The position numbers were made by a program, and so were the translations under genes. Positions 45,183 to 52,840 of a stretch of DNA of 55,754 nt are shown here, in pieces (the stretch's first letter is position 1; each line of letters opens with the position of its first letter). Under the pieces are notes generated by a model, which was not told where the DNA came from, ran no database searches, and saw only the letters and a program-made list of their open reading frames with translations. The DNA lies in NCBI GenBank assembly GCA_000155435.1, contig DS990263.1:675046-730799 (forward strand). The letters are read 5' to 3'. Source of the DNA: Clostridiales bacterium 1_7_47FAA. Its GTDB lineage: Bacteria > Bacillota > Clostridia > Lachnospirales > Lachnospiraceae.

Positions 45183-46213
45183 CAGCGCACCTCCTTTTCG
45201 GCATTTCCCATATCCGCCAAACGGTTCACGCAGGCTGAAAATGAGATATATTCCGGACAGATGTCGTCACACCGGCCGCAGCCCACGCACATCTGGTATC
45301 CGAACTGTTTCTTAAAATCAGATATCTTGTGCAGGACCTTAAAGCGCATGCGCTCTCCTTTGGAATTACGGTAACAGCCTCCGCCCGCCACATCCGTGTA
45401 GCCGTCCACCATACAGGAAGCATGTACCCTGCGCCGCTCTCCCGCCCTTCCATTGTCCTGGTAGAATATATCCTGCATGGTAAAGCAGGTGCAGGTGGGA
45501 CAGACAAAGTTACACCGGCCGCAGCCAATGCAGCGGCTGTCATAATCCTTCCACAGACCGGCCTTTACATGCTCAGGCCCACATTCCTCCGGTATCCTTA
45601 CCTTCACAAGGTTTTCACTGACAAAATCAGGCGCTGTCTCTGTCTTACCGGCTCCCAGTCCATCCAGCCAGGCATCCAGTCCGTCCATACTGCCTGTTAA
45701 TTCCGCCTGGACCTGTCCGTCAACTGTCTTTATATTCATGGCTGCATCGTATTCCTCTGTCCGGTTGGTTCCCATAGACACGCAGAACCCGTTGTCACAG
45801 GATTCGCTGCAGCCCAAAAGCACAAGGCGCAGCCCCTTCCTCAGGCGCGCATAATAGCTGTCCTCAAAGCGGTTATCCAGATAAACCGTATCCAGCCTTT
45901 TAAGCGCATGGATATCGCAGCTCCTCATAAACAGAAGCGCCGGTTTCCTCCTCTCAGGCTCAGCCTCCTTTACCTCCCCCTCCGTAAAATAAAAGAGAAT
46001 CTGTGTAATCGGCAGGATTGCCTCCTTAAATGAGTAAGCGGACTTCTTTTCCCATTCCAGTTCCTCAAACCCTTTCAGCCGCTCATATCTTACCACATCC
46101 GTATCCGAATACATCCCTTCCCCGGCCATGCACTTCGGTCCATAAACCACATAATCCCGGTTCCACATCTCAAACAACTGACGCAGTTCATCTTCCCGCA
46201 GACGGTATCCCAT
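45182..46213 (-). CDS. asrA: Anaerobic sulfite reductase subunit A
   Basis: Encodes 343 residues. Two ferredoxin-like [4Fe-4S] sites: Cys228, 231, 234, 238 and Cys309, 312, 315, 319. Earlier Cys-containing blocks FMRSCDIHALKRLD and LLGCSESCDNGFC are typical of AsrA/HydB-type electron carriers. AAGGAG lies ahead of the ATG. It is the first gene of a seven-gene minus-strand run reaching to 38698 without a visible terminator; its promoter carries a Crp-like site at -41.5. Confidence 0.94.
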   Translation of the reverse strand: MGYRLREDELRQLFEMWNRDYVVYGPKCMAGEGMYSDTDVVRYERLKGFEELEWEKKSAYSFKEAILPITQILFYFTEGEVKEAEPERRKPALLFMRSCDIHALKRLDTVYLDNRFEDSYYARLRKGLRLVLLGCSESCDNGFCVSMGTNRTEEYDAAMNIKTVDGQVQAELTGSMDGLDAWLDGLGAGKTETAPDFVSENLVKVRIPEECGPEHVKAGLWKDYDSRCIGCGRCNFVCPTCTCFTMQDIFYQDNGRAGERRRVHASCMVDGYTDVAGGGCYRNSKGERMRFKVLHKISDFKKQFGYQMCVGCGRCDDICPEYISFSACVNRLADMGNAEKEVR

Positions 46214-46247
46214 GCAGCATATACTCCTTTTCTTTGTTAATAATTTA

Positions 46248-46255
46248 ACTATAAC
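46248..46255 (-). promoter_or_regulatory. Extended -10 promoter of the asr operon
   Basis: Minus strand: TGTTATAGT (TG-N-TATAGT; -10 hexamer 46248-46253), no good -35 box. Transcription start is inferred at 46241. The lack of a -35 fits an activator-dependent promoter. Confidence 0.65.
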
Positions 46256-46272
46256 AGATAAAAATAAAAAAT

Positions 46273-46292
46273 GCCGTGATTTATATCACGGC
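46273..46292 (-). promoter_or_regulatory. Palindromic Crp-type operator at -41.5 of asrA, also the regulator's terminator stem
   Basis: GCCGTGAT-TTAT-ATCACGGC is a perfect 8-bp-arm palindrome whose core is GTGA-N6-TCAC, the Crp site core. Its centre (46282.5) is exactly 41.5 bases upstream of the inferred asrA start. Read as RNA on the minus strand it is a stem followed by ATTTTTTATTTTT, i.e. a terminator. The regulator's TGA stop (46286-46288) lies in the arm. Confidence 0.7.
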
Positions 46293-46987
46293 TGCTTAAA
46301 ATAATCACTTAATTTTTCTAAATCAGGGACCCAGAAATGGTTCTTTTCCACATATATAAGACCCAAATCCCCTAATTTCTTGGCCTGTCTGGATACCGTC
46401 TCCCTCTGGGAGCCAAGCATCTCCGACAGGTAGGTGATGCTGAGCTGCATCTGGATCAGCACCCCCTTGTCCGTCATGACCCCATAATCCCTGGCCAGCT
46501 TGTAAAGCTTTGCAGCCAGCCTTTTTTCACCTTTCATGGCATTGGTGGTGTTCTTAAGCTGTCTGTAAAGCCTGCGTATCCTGAGGGCCATGGCGTCAAA
46601 GGCAGCCCTGGTCAATCCAGGGTCCCGCTCCATCACGTGCCAGAACCGCTCCTTGGAAAGCACCAGCACCTGGGCGCTTTCCCGGATTTCACAGTTAATG
46701 GATACCGGCAGGTCCTGGAACATGATTTCATTGAGCATCTTTCCAGGTCCGTATATGAATACCACCTTCTTTTCCCCCAGGGTGTTCAGCTTATAGAGGG
46801 AGGCAAGTCCTTCTAATATAATATAGAAACAGGACAGCTCCTCACTGTCGTAAAACACATGCTGCCCCTTCTCATACCCTTTTATATAGGCAAAGGACAT
46901 GATTTCTGCCCTGCTGGACGGACTGGCATCCTTTAATATATCTGAAATCTCAAGCGCATCCCCAACCGTCATCGCGTCATCCCCCAT
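46286..46987 (-). CDS. Crp/Fnr-family regulator of the asr cluster
   Basis: Encodes 233 residues. A cyclic-nucleotide-binding-like beta barrel (about 20-125), a dimer helix, and a winged helix (about 165-230) with recognition helix GSQRETVSRQAKKL. Residues Arg-Glu-...-Arg match the Crp contacts to GTGA, while the Ser is Fnr-like. Only two cysteines are visible (SCFYI, INCEI), too few for an Fnr-type cluster at the N-terminus. The residues for cAMP binding are not evident, so the effector is unknown. AGGGAAGGG precedes the ATG. Directly upstream of asrA, whose promoter holds a matching site. Confidence 0.85.
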   Translation of the reverse strand: MGDDAMTVGDALEISDILKDASPSSRAEIMSFAYIKGYEKGQHVFYDSEELSCFYIILEGLASLYKLNTLGEKKVVFIYGPGKMLNEIMFQDLPVSINCEIRESAQVLVLSKERFWHVMERDPGLTRAAFDAMALRIRRLYRQLKNTTNAMKGEKRLAAKLYKLARDYGVMTDKGVLIQMQLSITYLSEMLGSQRETVSRQAKKLGDLGLIYVEKNHFWVPDLEKLSDYFKQP

Positions 46988-47045
46988 GCCCTTCCCTCAT
47001 GACCTATTGTCCAACGTTCCCATCCCGTTAAAACCACCCTGTTAA

Positions 47046-47092
47046 AAAAGTCTTTAAACATAAGGACCTCTCCTCATATCTAAAGACTTGTC
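47046..47092 (-). terminator. Terminator of tRNA-Gln copy 1
   Basis: Minus strand: AAGTCTTTA...TAAAGACTT followed by TTTTTAAC, directly after the tRNA. Confidence 0.8.
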
Positions 47093-47096
47093 TTAG

Positions 47097-47168
47097 CTGG
47101 GCTACAAGGATTCGAACCTTGAAATGACGGAGTCAGAGTCCGTTGCCTTACCATTTGGCGATAGCCCA
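47097..47168 (-). tRNA. tRNA-Gln (anticodon CTG), copy 1
   Basis: 72-base cloverleaf: acceptor TGGGCTA/TAGCCCA, anticodon loop CTCTGAC giving CTG (reads CAG), T-loop TTCGAAT, discriminator G. CCA not encoded. Confidence 0.95.
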
Positions 47169-47328
47169 ATCATGTATCTGTTGACCGTTCATTATTCTAC
47201 CATGATCGGCAAAATATATCAATATATAAAATGAAATTTTTTTCACAATATCATTTGACCAATATCTGTCATTATGGATTCTCAAAAAGATATACACGGC
47301 AGTGATGTCCGTCATCCCATGAAATGCA

Positions 47329-47375
47329 AAAAAGCTGTCCGGCATAAGCACCTGTCTTATGCTGGCCAGCTTCTT
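47329..47375 (-). terminator. Terminator of tRNA-Gln copy 2
   Basis: Minus strand: AAGCTG...CAGCTTTTTT with an inner CATAAG/CTTATG stem, directly after the second tRNA. Confidence 0.8.
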
Positions 47376-47380
47376 CCTAG

Positions 47381-47452
47381 CTGGGCTACAAGGATTCGAA
47401 CCTTGAACTGACGGAGTCAGAGTCCGTTGCCTTACCGTTTGGCGATAGCCCA
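47381..47452 (-). tRNA. tRNA-Gln (anticodon CTG), copy 2
   Basis: Same fold and anticodon as copy 1. It differs in the D-loop (AACGG for AATGG) and variable/T region (CAGTT for CATTT), so it is not a perfect duplicate. CCA not encoded. Confidence 0.95.
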
Positions 47453-47465
47453 TCATTAACTTTTT

Positions 47466-47514
47466 AATCCCGCAGTTGTTGGAAATCACGCTGGTGATTA
47501 ACAGCTGCGGGATT
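47466..47514. terminator. Two-part hairpin after the YczE-like gene
   Basis: Arms AATCCCGCAG / CTGCGGGATT (47466-47475, 47505-47514) with inner AATCAC/GTGATT. No strong T-run, so terminator strength is uncertain. It lies between the YczE-like stop and tRNA-Gln copy 2. Confidence 0.5.
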
Positions 47515-47590
47515 AATTATACCCATATTGTGGCAATTAGTCAAGCACTTTTTTATTATTGGGCCAAAATTATTTTATCTCCTGCAACTC

Positions 47591-48265
47591 TTATGAACAT
47601 GCGTCTCCTGCCTCTGTATAGGACGGAATCCAGCCCCCAAGGGCCGCAGAAACCTTCTCGATAAAGAAATGGGATATGCTCCCCACAATCAGGGCCGCAA
47701 TCACGGTTCCCTCCCGGATGCCCAGCACCTGTCCCTTTACCAGGACGGAAACCACCACCGCACTGGCCACAATACTCATATCAAACCCGGTCTTCACACG
47801 GCCGAACCTCCATCCGGTAAGCCCTGCAATCACACGTACCAGTCCTTCACCGGGAAGGATGAGGACATTGGGTATGACCTCAAGTGCAATCCCAAGCCCC
47901 AGGAAGACGCAGCCTAGCAGCAGCATCAGCACCTGTCCCACATAGCCGCCTGTCTGCCAATAACTCAGGATGCTGAGCCAGCCGTCAATACAGACGGAAA
48001 ATAAAAGCGCCGCAGGAAGCTGAAGCAGCTGGATTTTCTGAAACGCTTTCCCCAGCAGGATTACCTGGATGATGAACATAACAGAATTGACCATCATGGT
48101 AAAAGTACCCAAGGTATGCGGGAAAATAAAGGTCAACACAAAAGCAAGGCTGGTAATCGGCGACGTTCCCAGCCCTGCTTTTGTAATCAGGCTTATTCCC
48201 AATGCACTGAATATGACTCCTGCAATAAACATTCCATAACGCTTGAACATATCTGAATTTTTCAC
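47591..48265 (-). CDS. YczE/YitT-like five-helix membrane protein
   Basis: Encodes 224 residues with about five transmembrane segments and no soluble domain. KAGLGTSPITSLAFVLTFIF and DMSIVASAVVVSVL follow the YczE (DUF6198) family pattern. Function unknown; sometimes linked to transport. The start is a GTG at 48265 with GAGGTG about 8 bases ahead. Its own promoter and a palindrome lie upstream. Confidence 0.83.
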   Translation of the reverse strand: MKNSDMFKRYGMFIAGVIFSALGISLITKAGLGTSPITSLAFVLTFIFPHTLGTFTMMVNSVMFIIQVILLGKAFQKIQLLQLPAALLFSVCIDGWLSILSYWQTGGYVGQVLMLLLGCVFLGLGIALEVIPNVLILPGEGLVRVIAGLTGWRFGRVKTGFDMSIVASAVVVSVLVKGQVLGIREGTVIAALIVGSISHFFIEKVSAALGGWIPSYTEAGDACS

Positions 48266-48284
48266 GTGCTAACACCTCTAATTT

Positions 48285-48301
48285 TTTTAGTGTACCTAAA
48301 A
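48285..48301 (-). promoter_or_regulatory. Palindromic operator candidate before the YczE-like gene
   Basis: Minus strand TTTTAG-GTACA-CTAAAA, between the inferred transcript start (about 48310) and the ribosome site. A half-similar ACCTAAAA palindrome recurs at 48407-48424. Confidence 0.45.
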
Positions 48302-48316
48302 TATTTTATATATTTA

Positions 48317-48345
48317 ATCATAGCACGTTCTATTATCCTCTACAA
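48317..48345 (-). promoter_or_regulatory. Promoter of the YczE-like gene
   Basis: Minus strand: TTGTAG (48340-48345), 17-base spacer, TATGAT (48317-48322). Confidence 0.6.
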
Positions 48346-48418
48346 TGGGCATACTGACCAACTTGAAGATGAAAATTCAGCAATATGCACAATCATTTTT
48401 AGATTACCTAAAATTTTT

Positions 48419-49450
48419 TTAGGTTCCTTTTTGCCGTCTATCGACCAGGATATGGGCGCCTAATGTCACGGCAGCACTGAACAGCAGCTGCACATAATAA
48501 GCAATTCCCCGAGAAAGTACCATGGCCGGAAGCAGCAGGTCCCCATAAAAAATAGGGTCAAATATGGTCAGGAACAGATGCTCGCTGATTCCCATGCCCC
48601 CAGGAAGGGGAAGCATGTCTGCTGATATGGATATGGTTGACTGCAAAAGGATAAGGGTTACTGCGTGGGTCCCTCTTAGCCCAAAGGCTTTATAGACAAA
48701 ATATGTGACGGAAAACAGGGCAATCCTCTGGCAGAAAGTAAGGAGCGTCACCCGCACCAGTACTTCCTTGTGCTGTCGCAGGTACAATGCGGTTTCATTG
48801 TAGTGGTCCATGGTCAGGGTGAGACGCTCCGTCCTGGACGGCTTATCCTTCAGTATATGCAGCCTCACCAGGAATCCCAGCAGCTTCATGGCAATATTCT
48901 TTGCCAGGGACGTATGGAACGCCAGAATCAGCATGGCAAGGCAGAACACCACGTTCAGGGTAAGACCCAGATAAAACACAGGCATCACCTCATACAGGTA
49001 ACGGTCCAGCAGCCCCCTCCCAAACACAGCTAGGAGACATCCTGCAATGACCAGCACGGACTTATATGTAATGGTCACAACCATCAGCACCACCGTTGCC
49101 ACGGGCACCGGTATCATATTCTTCCTCATATAGTACACCTGGGCCGGCTGCCCTCCTCCTGCCGAGGGCGTGATACAGCTGAAGAAAAAGCCAATGGCCG
49201 AATACATGAAGCAGGTCCGCCGCTTTGCCTTTACATGCAGCGTTCCAAAGAGATAATGGAGGATGGCCGACTCCGCCCATATGAAGAATACCACACAGGA
49301 CACGCCCAGGATCAGGAACACCGGTGACGCCTCGGTTATGGTATCCGCTATATCGCTTAAATCTTCTCCCTTAAACACACTGTAAATGGTCAGGAAGAAT
49401 ACAATCAGCAAAAATACAGCATTCAATATATTTTTCTTTTTACTAGACAT
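48419..49450 (-). CDS. Lysylphosphatidylglycerol synthase-type membrane protein (YbhN/UPF0104)
   Basis: Encodes 343 residues with seven or eight transmembrane helices. FFFSCITPSAGGGQPAQVYYM and DMLPLPGGMGISEHLFL are the conserved motifs of the flippase part of MprF/LPG_synthase_TM. The soluble aminoacyl-transferase domain of MprF is absent. It probably moves a lipid or polyprenyl-linked molecule across the membrane. The stop lies in a short AT palindrome. Downstream is the YczE-like gene with its own promoter. Confidence 0.87.
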   Translation of the reverse strand: MSSKKKNILNAVFLLIVFFLTIYSVFKGEDLSDIADTITEASPVFLILGVSCVVFFIWAESAILHYLFGTLHVKAKRRTCFMYSAIGFFFSCITPSAGGGQPAQVYYMRKNMIPVPVATVVLMVVTITYKSVLVIAGCLLAVFGRGLLDRYLYEVMPVFYLGLTLNVVFCLAMLILAFHTSLAKNIAMKLLGFLVRLHILKDKPSRTERLTLTMDHYNETALYLRQHKEVLVRVTLLTFCQRIALFSVTYFVYKAFGLRGTHAVTLILLQSTISISADMLPLPGGMGISEHLFLTIFDPIFYGDLLLPAMVLSRGIAYYVQLLFSAAVTLGAHILVDRRQKGT

Positions 49451-49554
49451 TCAAACCCCTTTTCCCAGATATCTGGCGCTCTGGCAAAACATCGCTTACA
49501 GGATAGGATACCATAAACCAAATAATCCCGCAAGGCAATATGCCAGCGGCGCAT

Positions 49555-49600
49555 CATAAAAAACCGGAAATCCATGAACTGGATTCCCGGTTTCCTCAAT
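49555..49600 (-). terminator. Terminator of tRNA-Gln copy 3
   Basis: Minus strand: AAACCGGGAATCCA...TGGATTTCCGGTTTTTTAT, directly after the tRNA. Confidence 0.85.
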
Positions 49601-49602
49601 AA

Positions 49603-49674
49603 CTGGGCTACAAGGATTCGAACCTTGAAATGACGGAGTCAGAGTCCGTTGCCTTACCATTTGGCGATAGCCCA
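49603..49674 (-). tRNA. tRNA-Gln (anticodon CTG), copy 3
   Basis: Identical over its length to copy 1 as far as I can see, including discriminator G and anticodon CTG. CCA not encoded. Confidence 0.95.
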
Positions 49675-49807
49675 ATAACACAACGAAAGTTATTATATAT
49701 CATAGTTTAATTTTCGTCAAGTACCTTTTTGAATATTTTTCCAAAGTATTTTCCCAAAGTCCATCTATTTTTCCAAAGACTTTTTGAATCTCTCCCCGGA
49801 CAGCCAT

Positions 49808-50341
49808 TCAGATGCCCGGATATTTCAGGATATTCTGAAGCTTTTTCATGGAGCGGTTGTACTTGGACAGGACTGTGGCCAGAGGCATTTCCAAGGTCTG
49901 TGCCACTTCCCTGTGCTTCATTCCAGCCGCCGTATGAAGGAGCACGATCTGCCGCTCCTCCTCACTAATCTTACCGAGGGCATCTAAGAGCACCTTCCTG
50001 TCCGCTGCCTGTTCCAGGGATTCACAATACGCCCCTTCCTCCTTTCCTTCCAGGTCTTCAAGGGCAACATTGCTTACCATTTTCTGCTCCCTGAACCTCA
50101 TGTAGCAGAGATTCCTGGCAATGGTAAAAACCCATGCCAGAGGCTTTCCCAAAGGGACGTAGGAGCCGGCCTTGGTCCATACGCAAAGATACGTTTCCTG
50201 CATCAGGTCCTCTGCCTCATAGGGGCTTTTTGTCAGCGACAGGATAAAGCTGTACACCGGGCGGGCGGTTTCCTGATAAAACTGGCGGAAAGCTTCCCTG
50301 TCCCCCCCTGCCATTGCCTGTATCATCTCTTCCTGTGTCAT
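49808..50341 (-). CDS. ECF-type RNA polymerase sigma factor
   Basis: Encodes 177 residues. Region 2 (about 15-80: FRQFYQETARPVYSFIL, YEAEDLMQETYLCVW, WVFTIARNLCYMRFRE) and region 4 (about 115-170: ISEEERQIVLLHTAAGMKHREVAQTLEMPLATVLSKYNRSMKKL). Directs polymerase to special promoters. No anti-sigma or zinc-binding partner lies next to it; instead it closes a VanZ-truA-CDF run, 26 bases after the CDF gene. GGGGAAGGG precedes the ATG. Confidence 0.9.
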   Translation of the reverse strand: MTQEEMIQAMAGGDREAFRQFYQETARPVYSFILSLTKSPYEAEDLMQETYLCVWTKAGSYVPLGKPLAWVFTIARNLCYMRFREQKMVSNVALEDLEGKEEGAYCESLEQAADRKVLLDALGKISEEERQIVLLHTAAGMKHREVAQTLEMPLATVLSKYNRSMKKLQNILKYPGI

Positions 50342-50367
50342 CTGCCCTTCCCCCTTTGGGGATTAGC

Positions 50368-51552
50368 CTACTCTCTATTTCCCGACATGAAACTGTTCTC
50401 CACGGTAATGACGCACTCGCATCGCCCATCCCGCTTTTTGACCTCATCGCTAATCCTTGCTTTCAGTTTACCCTGGGCAGACTGTTTATATTCCCAGGGA
50501 ACTACTAAATCAAAAATCAGGTTGATTCGGGCCTGTCCGTCCACCATCCTGAAATCATGGAATTCCAGGCGGCTGTCAATATTTTCCAGGACATCGGCCA
50601 CCATATCTTTAAATTTAACAACCAGTTCATTGTGTGTCTCCACCGGATCCATATGGATTACGAGCAGAAGACGGAACCGCCGCAGAGCCTCCCGTTCAAT
50701 GCGGTCAATAATCTCATGGCTGAACTCCACATCGCAGTCATTGGGAACCTCCGCATGGATGGATGCCATGCTTCTGGTTGGCCCATAATTATGTACAATC
50801 AGATCATGGGTTCCCACTATACCGTCAAAACTCTCCACAAAATTACTGATTTCCTCGTAAAACTCCGGGTCAATGCCCTCTCCTATCAGGGGCGCCAGGG
50901 TATCCTTGGCAATATTCACACCGGCAATCATGACTACCACGGATACGATGATTCCCACGATACCATCCACATTCAAACCGGCGATGCCATAAACTGCAAT
51001 GGAAAAAATCGTGGCCGATGTGGCTGCCACATCCCCCATTGCATCTGCCGAGGTTGCCATCATGACCTTGGAATTGATTCTTTTCCCCAGCTTCTTATTA
51101 AACATGGACAGCCACAGCTTCACTCCCACGGAAAGCAGGAGGATGACAATGGAAATCCATCTAAAGGTCATATCCTCAGGGTGGATTATCTTTCCCACTG
51201 ATGACTTAAACAGTGAAAAACCCACCTGGATGACCAGGAAGGCCACAATGAAAGCCGAAATATATTCAATCCTTCCATGTCCGAATGGATGGTCATCATC
51301 AGCCGGCTTTTCCGCCATCTTAACGCCGATAAAGCCAATAATGGAAGAGGCTGCATCGGACAGGTTATTAAATGCATCTGCCATGACAGAGATACTGTTC
51401 ACCAGTATTCCAATGATCAGCTTGGCTGCAAACAGCAGAAGGTTACAGCAGATTCCCACCCCGCTTGCAAGGGTGCCGTACTCTGTCCTGACCTCGTCTT
51501 TCTCCACCTGTTCATGGTTCTTAACAAAATGTTTTACCAAAAAATCAGTCAT
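50368..51552 (-). CDS. Cation diffusion facilitator family transporter
   Basis: Encodes 394 residues, longer than a minimal CDF. Six transmembrane helices (about 28-235) with metal-site motifs DAFNNLSD and DDHPFGHGRIEY, the second Asp set in SADAMGD, then a C-terminal cytosolic domain of about 150 residues (HDLIVHNYGPTRSMASIHAEVP). Exports Zn2+, Mn2+ or Fe2+ by proton exchange; the metal is not decidable here. Overlaps the truA stop by 4 bases (ATGA). Confidence 0.9.
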   Translation of the reverse strand: MTDFLVKHFVKNHEQVEKDEVRTEYGTLASGVGICCNLLLFAAKLIIGILVNSISVMADAFNNLSDAASSIIGFIGVKMAEKPADDDHPFGHGRIEYISAFIVAFLVIQVGFSLFKSSVGKIIHPEDMTFRWISIVILLLSVGVKLWLSMFNKKLGKRINSKVMMATSADAMGDVAATSATIFSIAVYGIAGLNVDGIVGIIVSVVVMIAGVNIAKDTLAPLIGEGIDPEFYEEISNFVESFDGIVGTHDLIVHNYGPTRSMASIHAEVPNDCDVEFSHEIIDRIEREALRRFRLLLVIHMDPVETHNELVVKFKDMVADVLENIDSRLEFHDFRMVDGQARINLIFDLVVPWEYKQSAQGKLKARISDEVKKRDGRCECVITVENSFMSGNRE

Positions 51553-52298
51553 ATCAGTTCCCCATATTCTACCTTTTCAAGAAACAGCCCCTCTGGCGGG
51601 GCTGTAAACCCGGCGGCCTGCCGGTCCAGCGCCTCCAGAATGGACCTAATGTCCTCCGGCTTTCTCCTGCCCTGTCCCACTTCAATCAGGGTTCCGGTCA
51701 GGATACGCACCATCTGCTGTAAAAACCCGTTTCCCGTAAATGATATATGAAGCCTGGTATCTTCCAGACGTTCAAAGCGTATGGACTCCAGGGTCCGTAC
51801 CGTGGATTTTTTCATCTTTTTATTGCCGCAGAAGCTCTTAAAATCCCTGGTGCCTGTCAGGTATGCTACGGCCCTTTCCATGGAAGCCACGTCCAGTTCC
51901 TGTCCCAGACCATAATAATAGCTGCGCCGGAACACATCCTTTTTAGGTCCCAGTTCAATCTGGTAGCGGTAGGTCTTCCTCACAGCATTTAAGCGGCTGT
52001 GGAACCGCTCCGGCGCTGTTTGGATCCTCCACACAGCTATGTCCTCGGGAAGATACCTGTTCAGGTACTCCATTACCTCTTCCGGCGCCCTCTTTCCCTT
52101 TAACTGGAAATCAGCCACCTGGCCACGGGCATGGACGCCTGCGTCCGTCCTTCCGCTGCCCCGTACCTCCACCGGTTCCCCATCCAGCTTCTCCAGGACG
52201 CGTTCCAGTTTTCCCTGGATGGTCTTTTCCGTATTGCCCTGTTTCTGCCATCCGTCATAACGCGTCCCGTCATAGGACAGCCAAATGATATAATTCAT
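51549..52298 (-). CDS. truA: tRNA pseudouridine(38-40) synthase
   Basis: Encodes 249 residues. Catalytic Asp52 in GRTDAGVHARGQ; LSYDGTRYDGWQKQ at the start and GNGFLQQMVRILTGTLIEVGQG near the end are TruA signatures. Modifies the anticodon stem-loop of many tRNAs. Coupled by ATGA overlaps to VanZ upstream and CDF downstream. Confidence 0.94.
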   Translation of the reverse strand: MNYIIWLSYDGTRYDGWQKQGNTEKTIQGKLERVLEKLDGEPVEVRGSGRTDAGVHARGQVADFQLKGKRAPEEVMEYLNRYLPEDIAVWRIQTAPERFHSRLNAVRKTYRYQIELGPKKDVFRRSYYYGLGQELDVASMERAVAYLTGTRDFKSFCGNKKMKKSTVRTLESIRFERLEDTRLHISFTGNGFLQQMVRILTGTLIEVGQGRRKPEDIRSILEALDRQAAGFTAPPEGLFLEKVEYGELI

Positions 52299-52822
52299 TT
52301 TAATTTTCCCCTATCTGTTTTTCTCATGAAAGCCAGTACCGTTGTCAACGCCAGACCGCACATCACTCCGCACAGATCCAGCCAAACATCATCCACCTGT
52401 CCGGACCGTCCATCCACAAACAGCTGGATGGTTTCATCCACAAAGGGCACAAGGAATGCCAGCTCTGCCGCCAGCCTGGGCTTCCTGATTCCTTTGGGCA
52501 TCCATGTCCTGCAGTAAAAGGCAAGAAGGATGCCCAGACCTGTATACTCTATAAAATGCGCGCTTTTCCTCACAATATGTTCAGTAAGCCATCCGCTGTC
52601 AAAACCAATCATTTCCAAAAAGTCATGAAGCTTCATGAGCAGGAACCCGCTCTCCCTGGAGGAAATATGGGCAGGCGTAAGGGAATTGCCATATATAAAG
52701 CATATATATACAATCAGCAGGATAAGGGCCACCCGCTGTCCCGGACCTGCCGCTGTCCTGTGTTCCGGCAGGCCCGTTGTTTTACCGCTCCCATGCAGGC
52801 CCGTTGTCTTTCTGTCCTTCAT
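52295..52822 (-). CDS. VanZ-family membrane protein
   Basis: Encodes about 175 residues. Helices near 30-50, 80-100, 110-130 and 145-170; HIVRKSAHFIEYTGLGILLAF and VPFVDETIQLFVDGRSGQVDDVWLDLCG are the VanZ motifs. VanZ proteins are linked to low-level teicoplanin resistance, but most are of unknown role. The ATG at 52822 has AAAGGAG about 10 bases ahead; a GTG-led frame reaching to 52888 runs into the 35-base repeats and is less likely. Confidence 0.85.
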   Translation of the reverse strand: MKDRKTTGLHGSGKTTGLPEHRTAAGPGQRVALILLIVYICFIYGNSLTPAHISSRESGFLLMKLHDFLEMIGFDSGWLTEHIVRKSAHFIEYTGLGILLAFYCRTWMPKGIRKPRLAAELAFLVPFVDETIQLFVDGRSGQVDDVWLDLCGVMCGLALTTVLAFMRKTDRGKLK

Positions 52823-52840
52823 CCTGTCATTACTCCTTTT

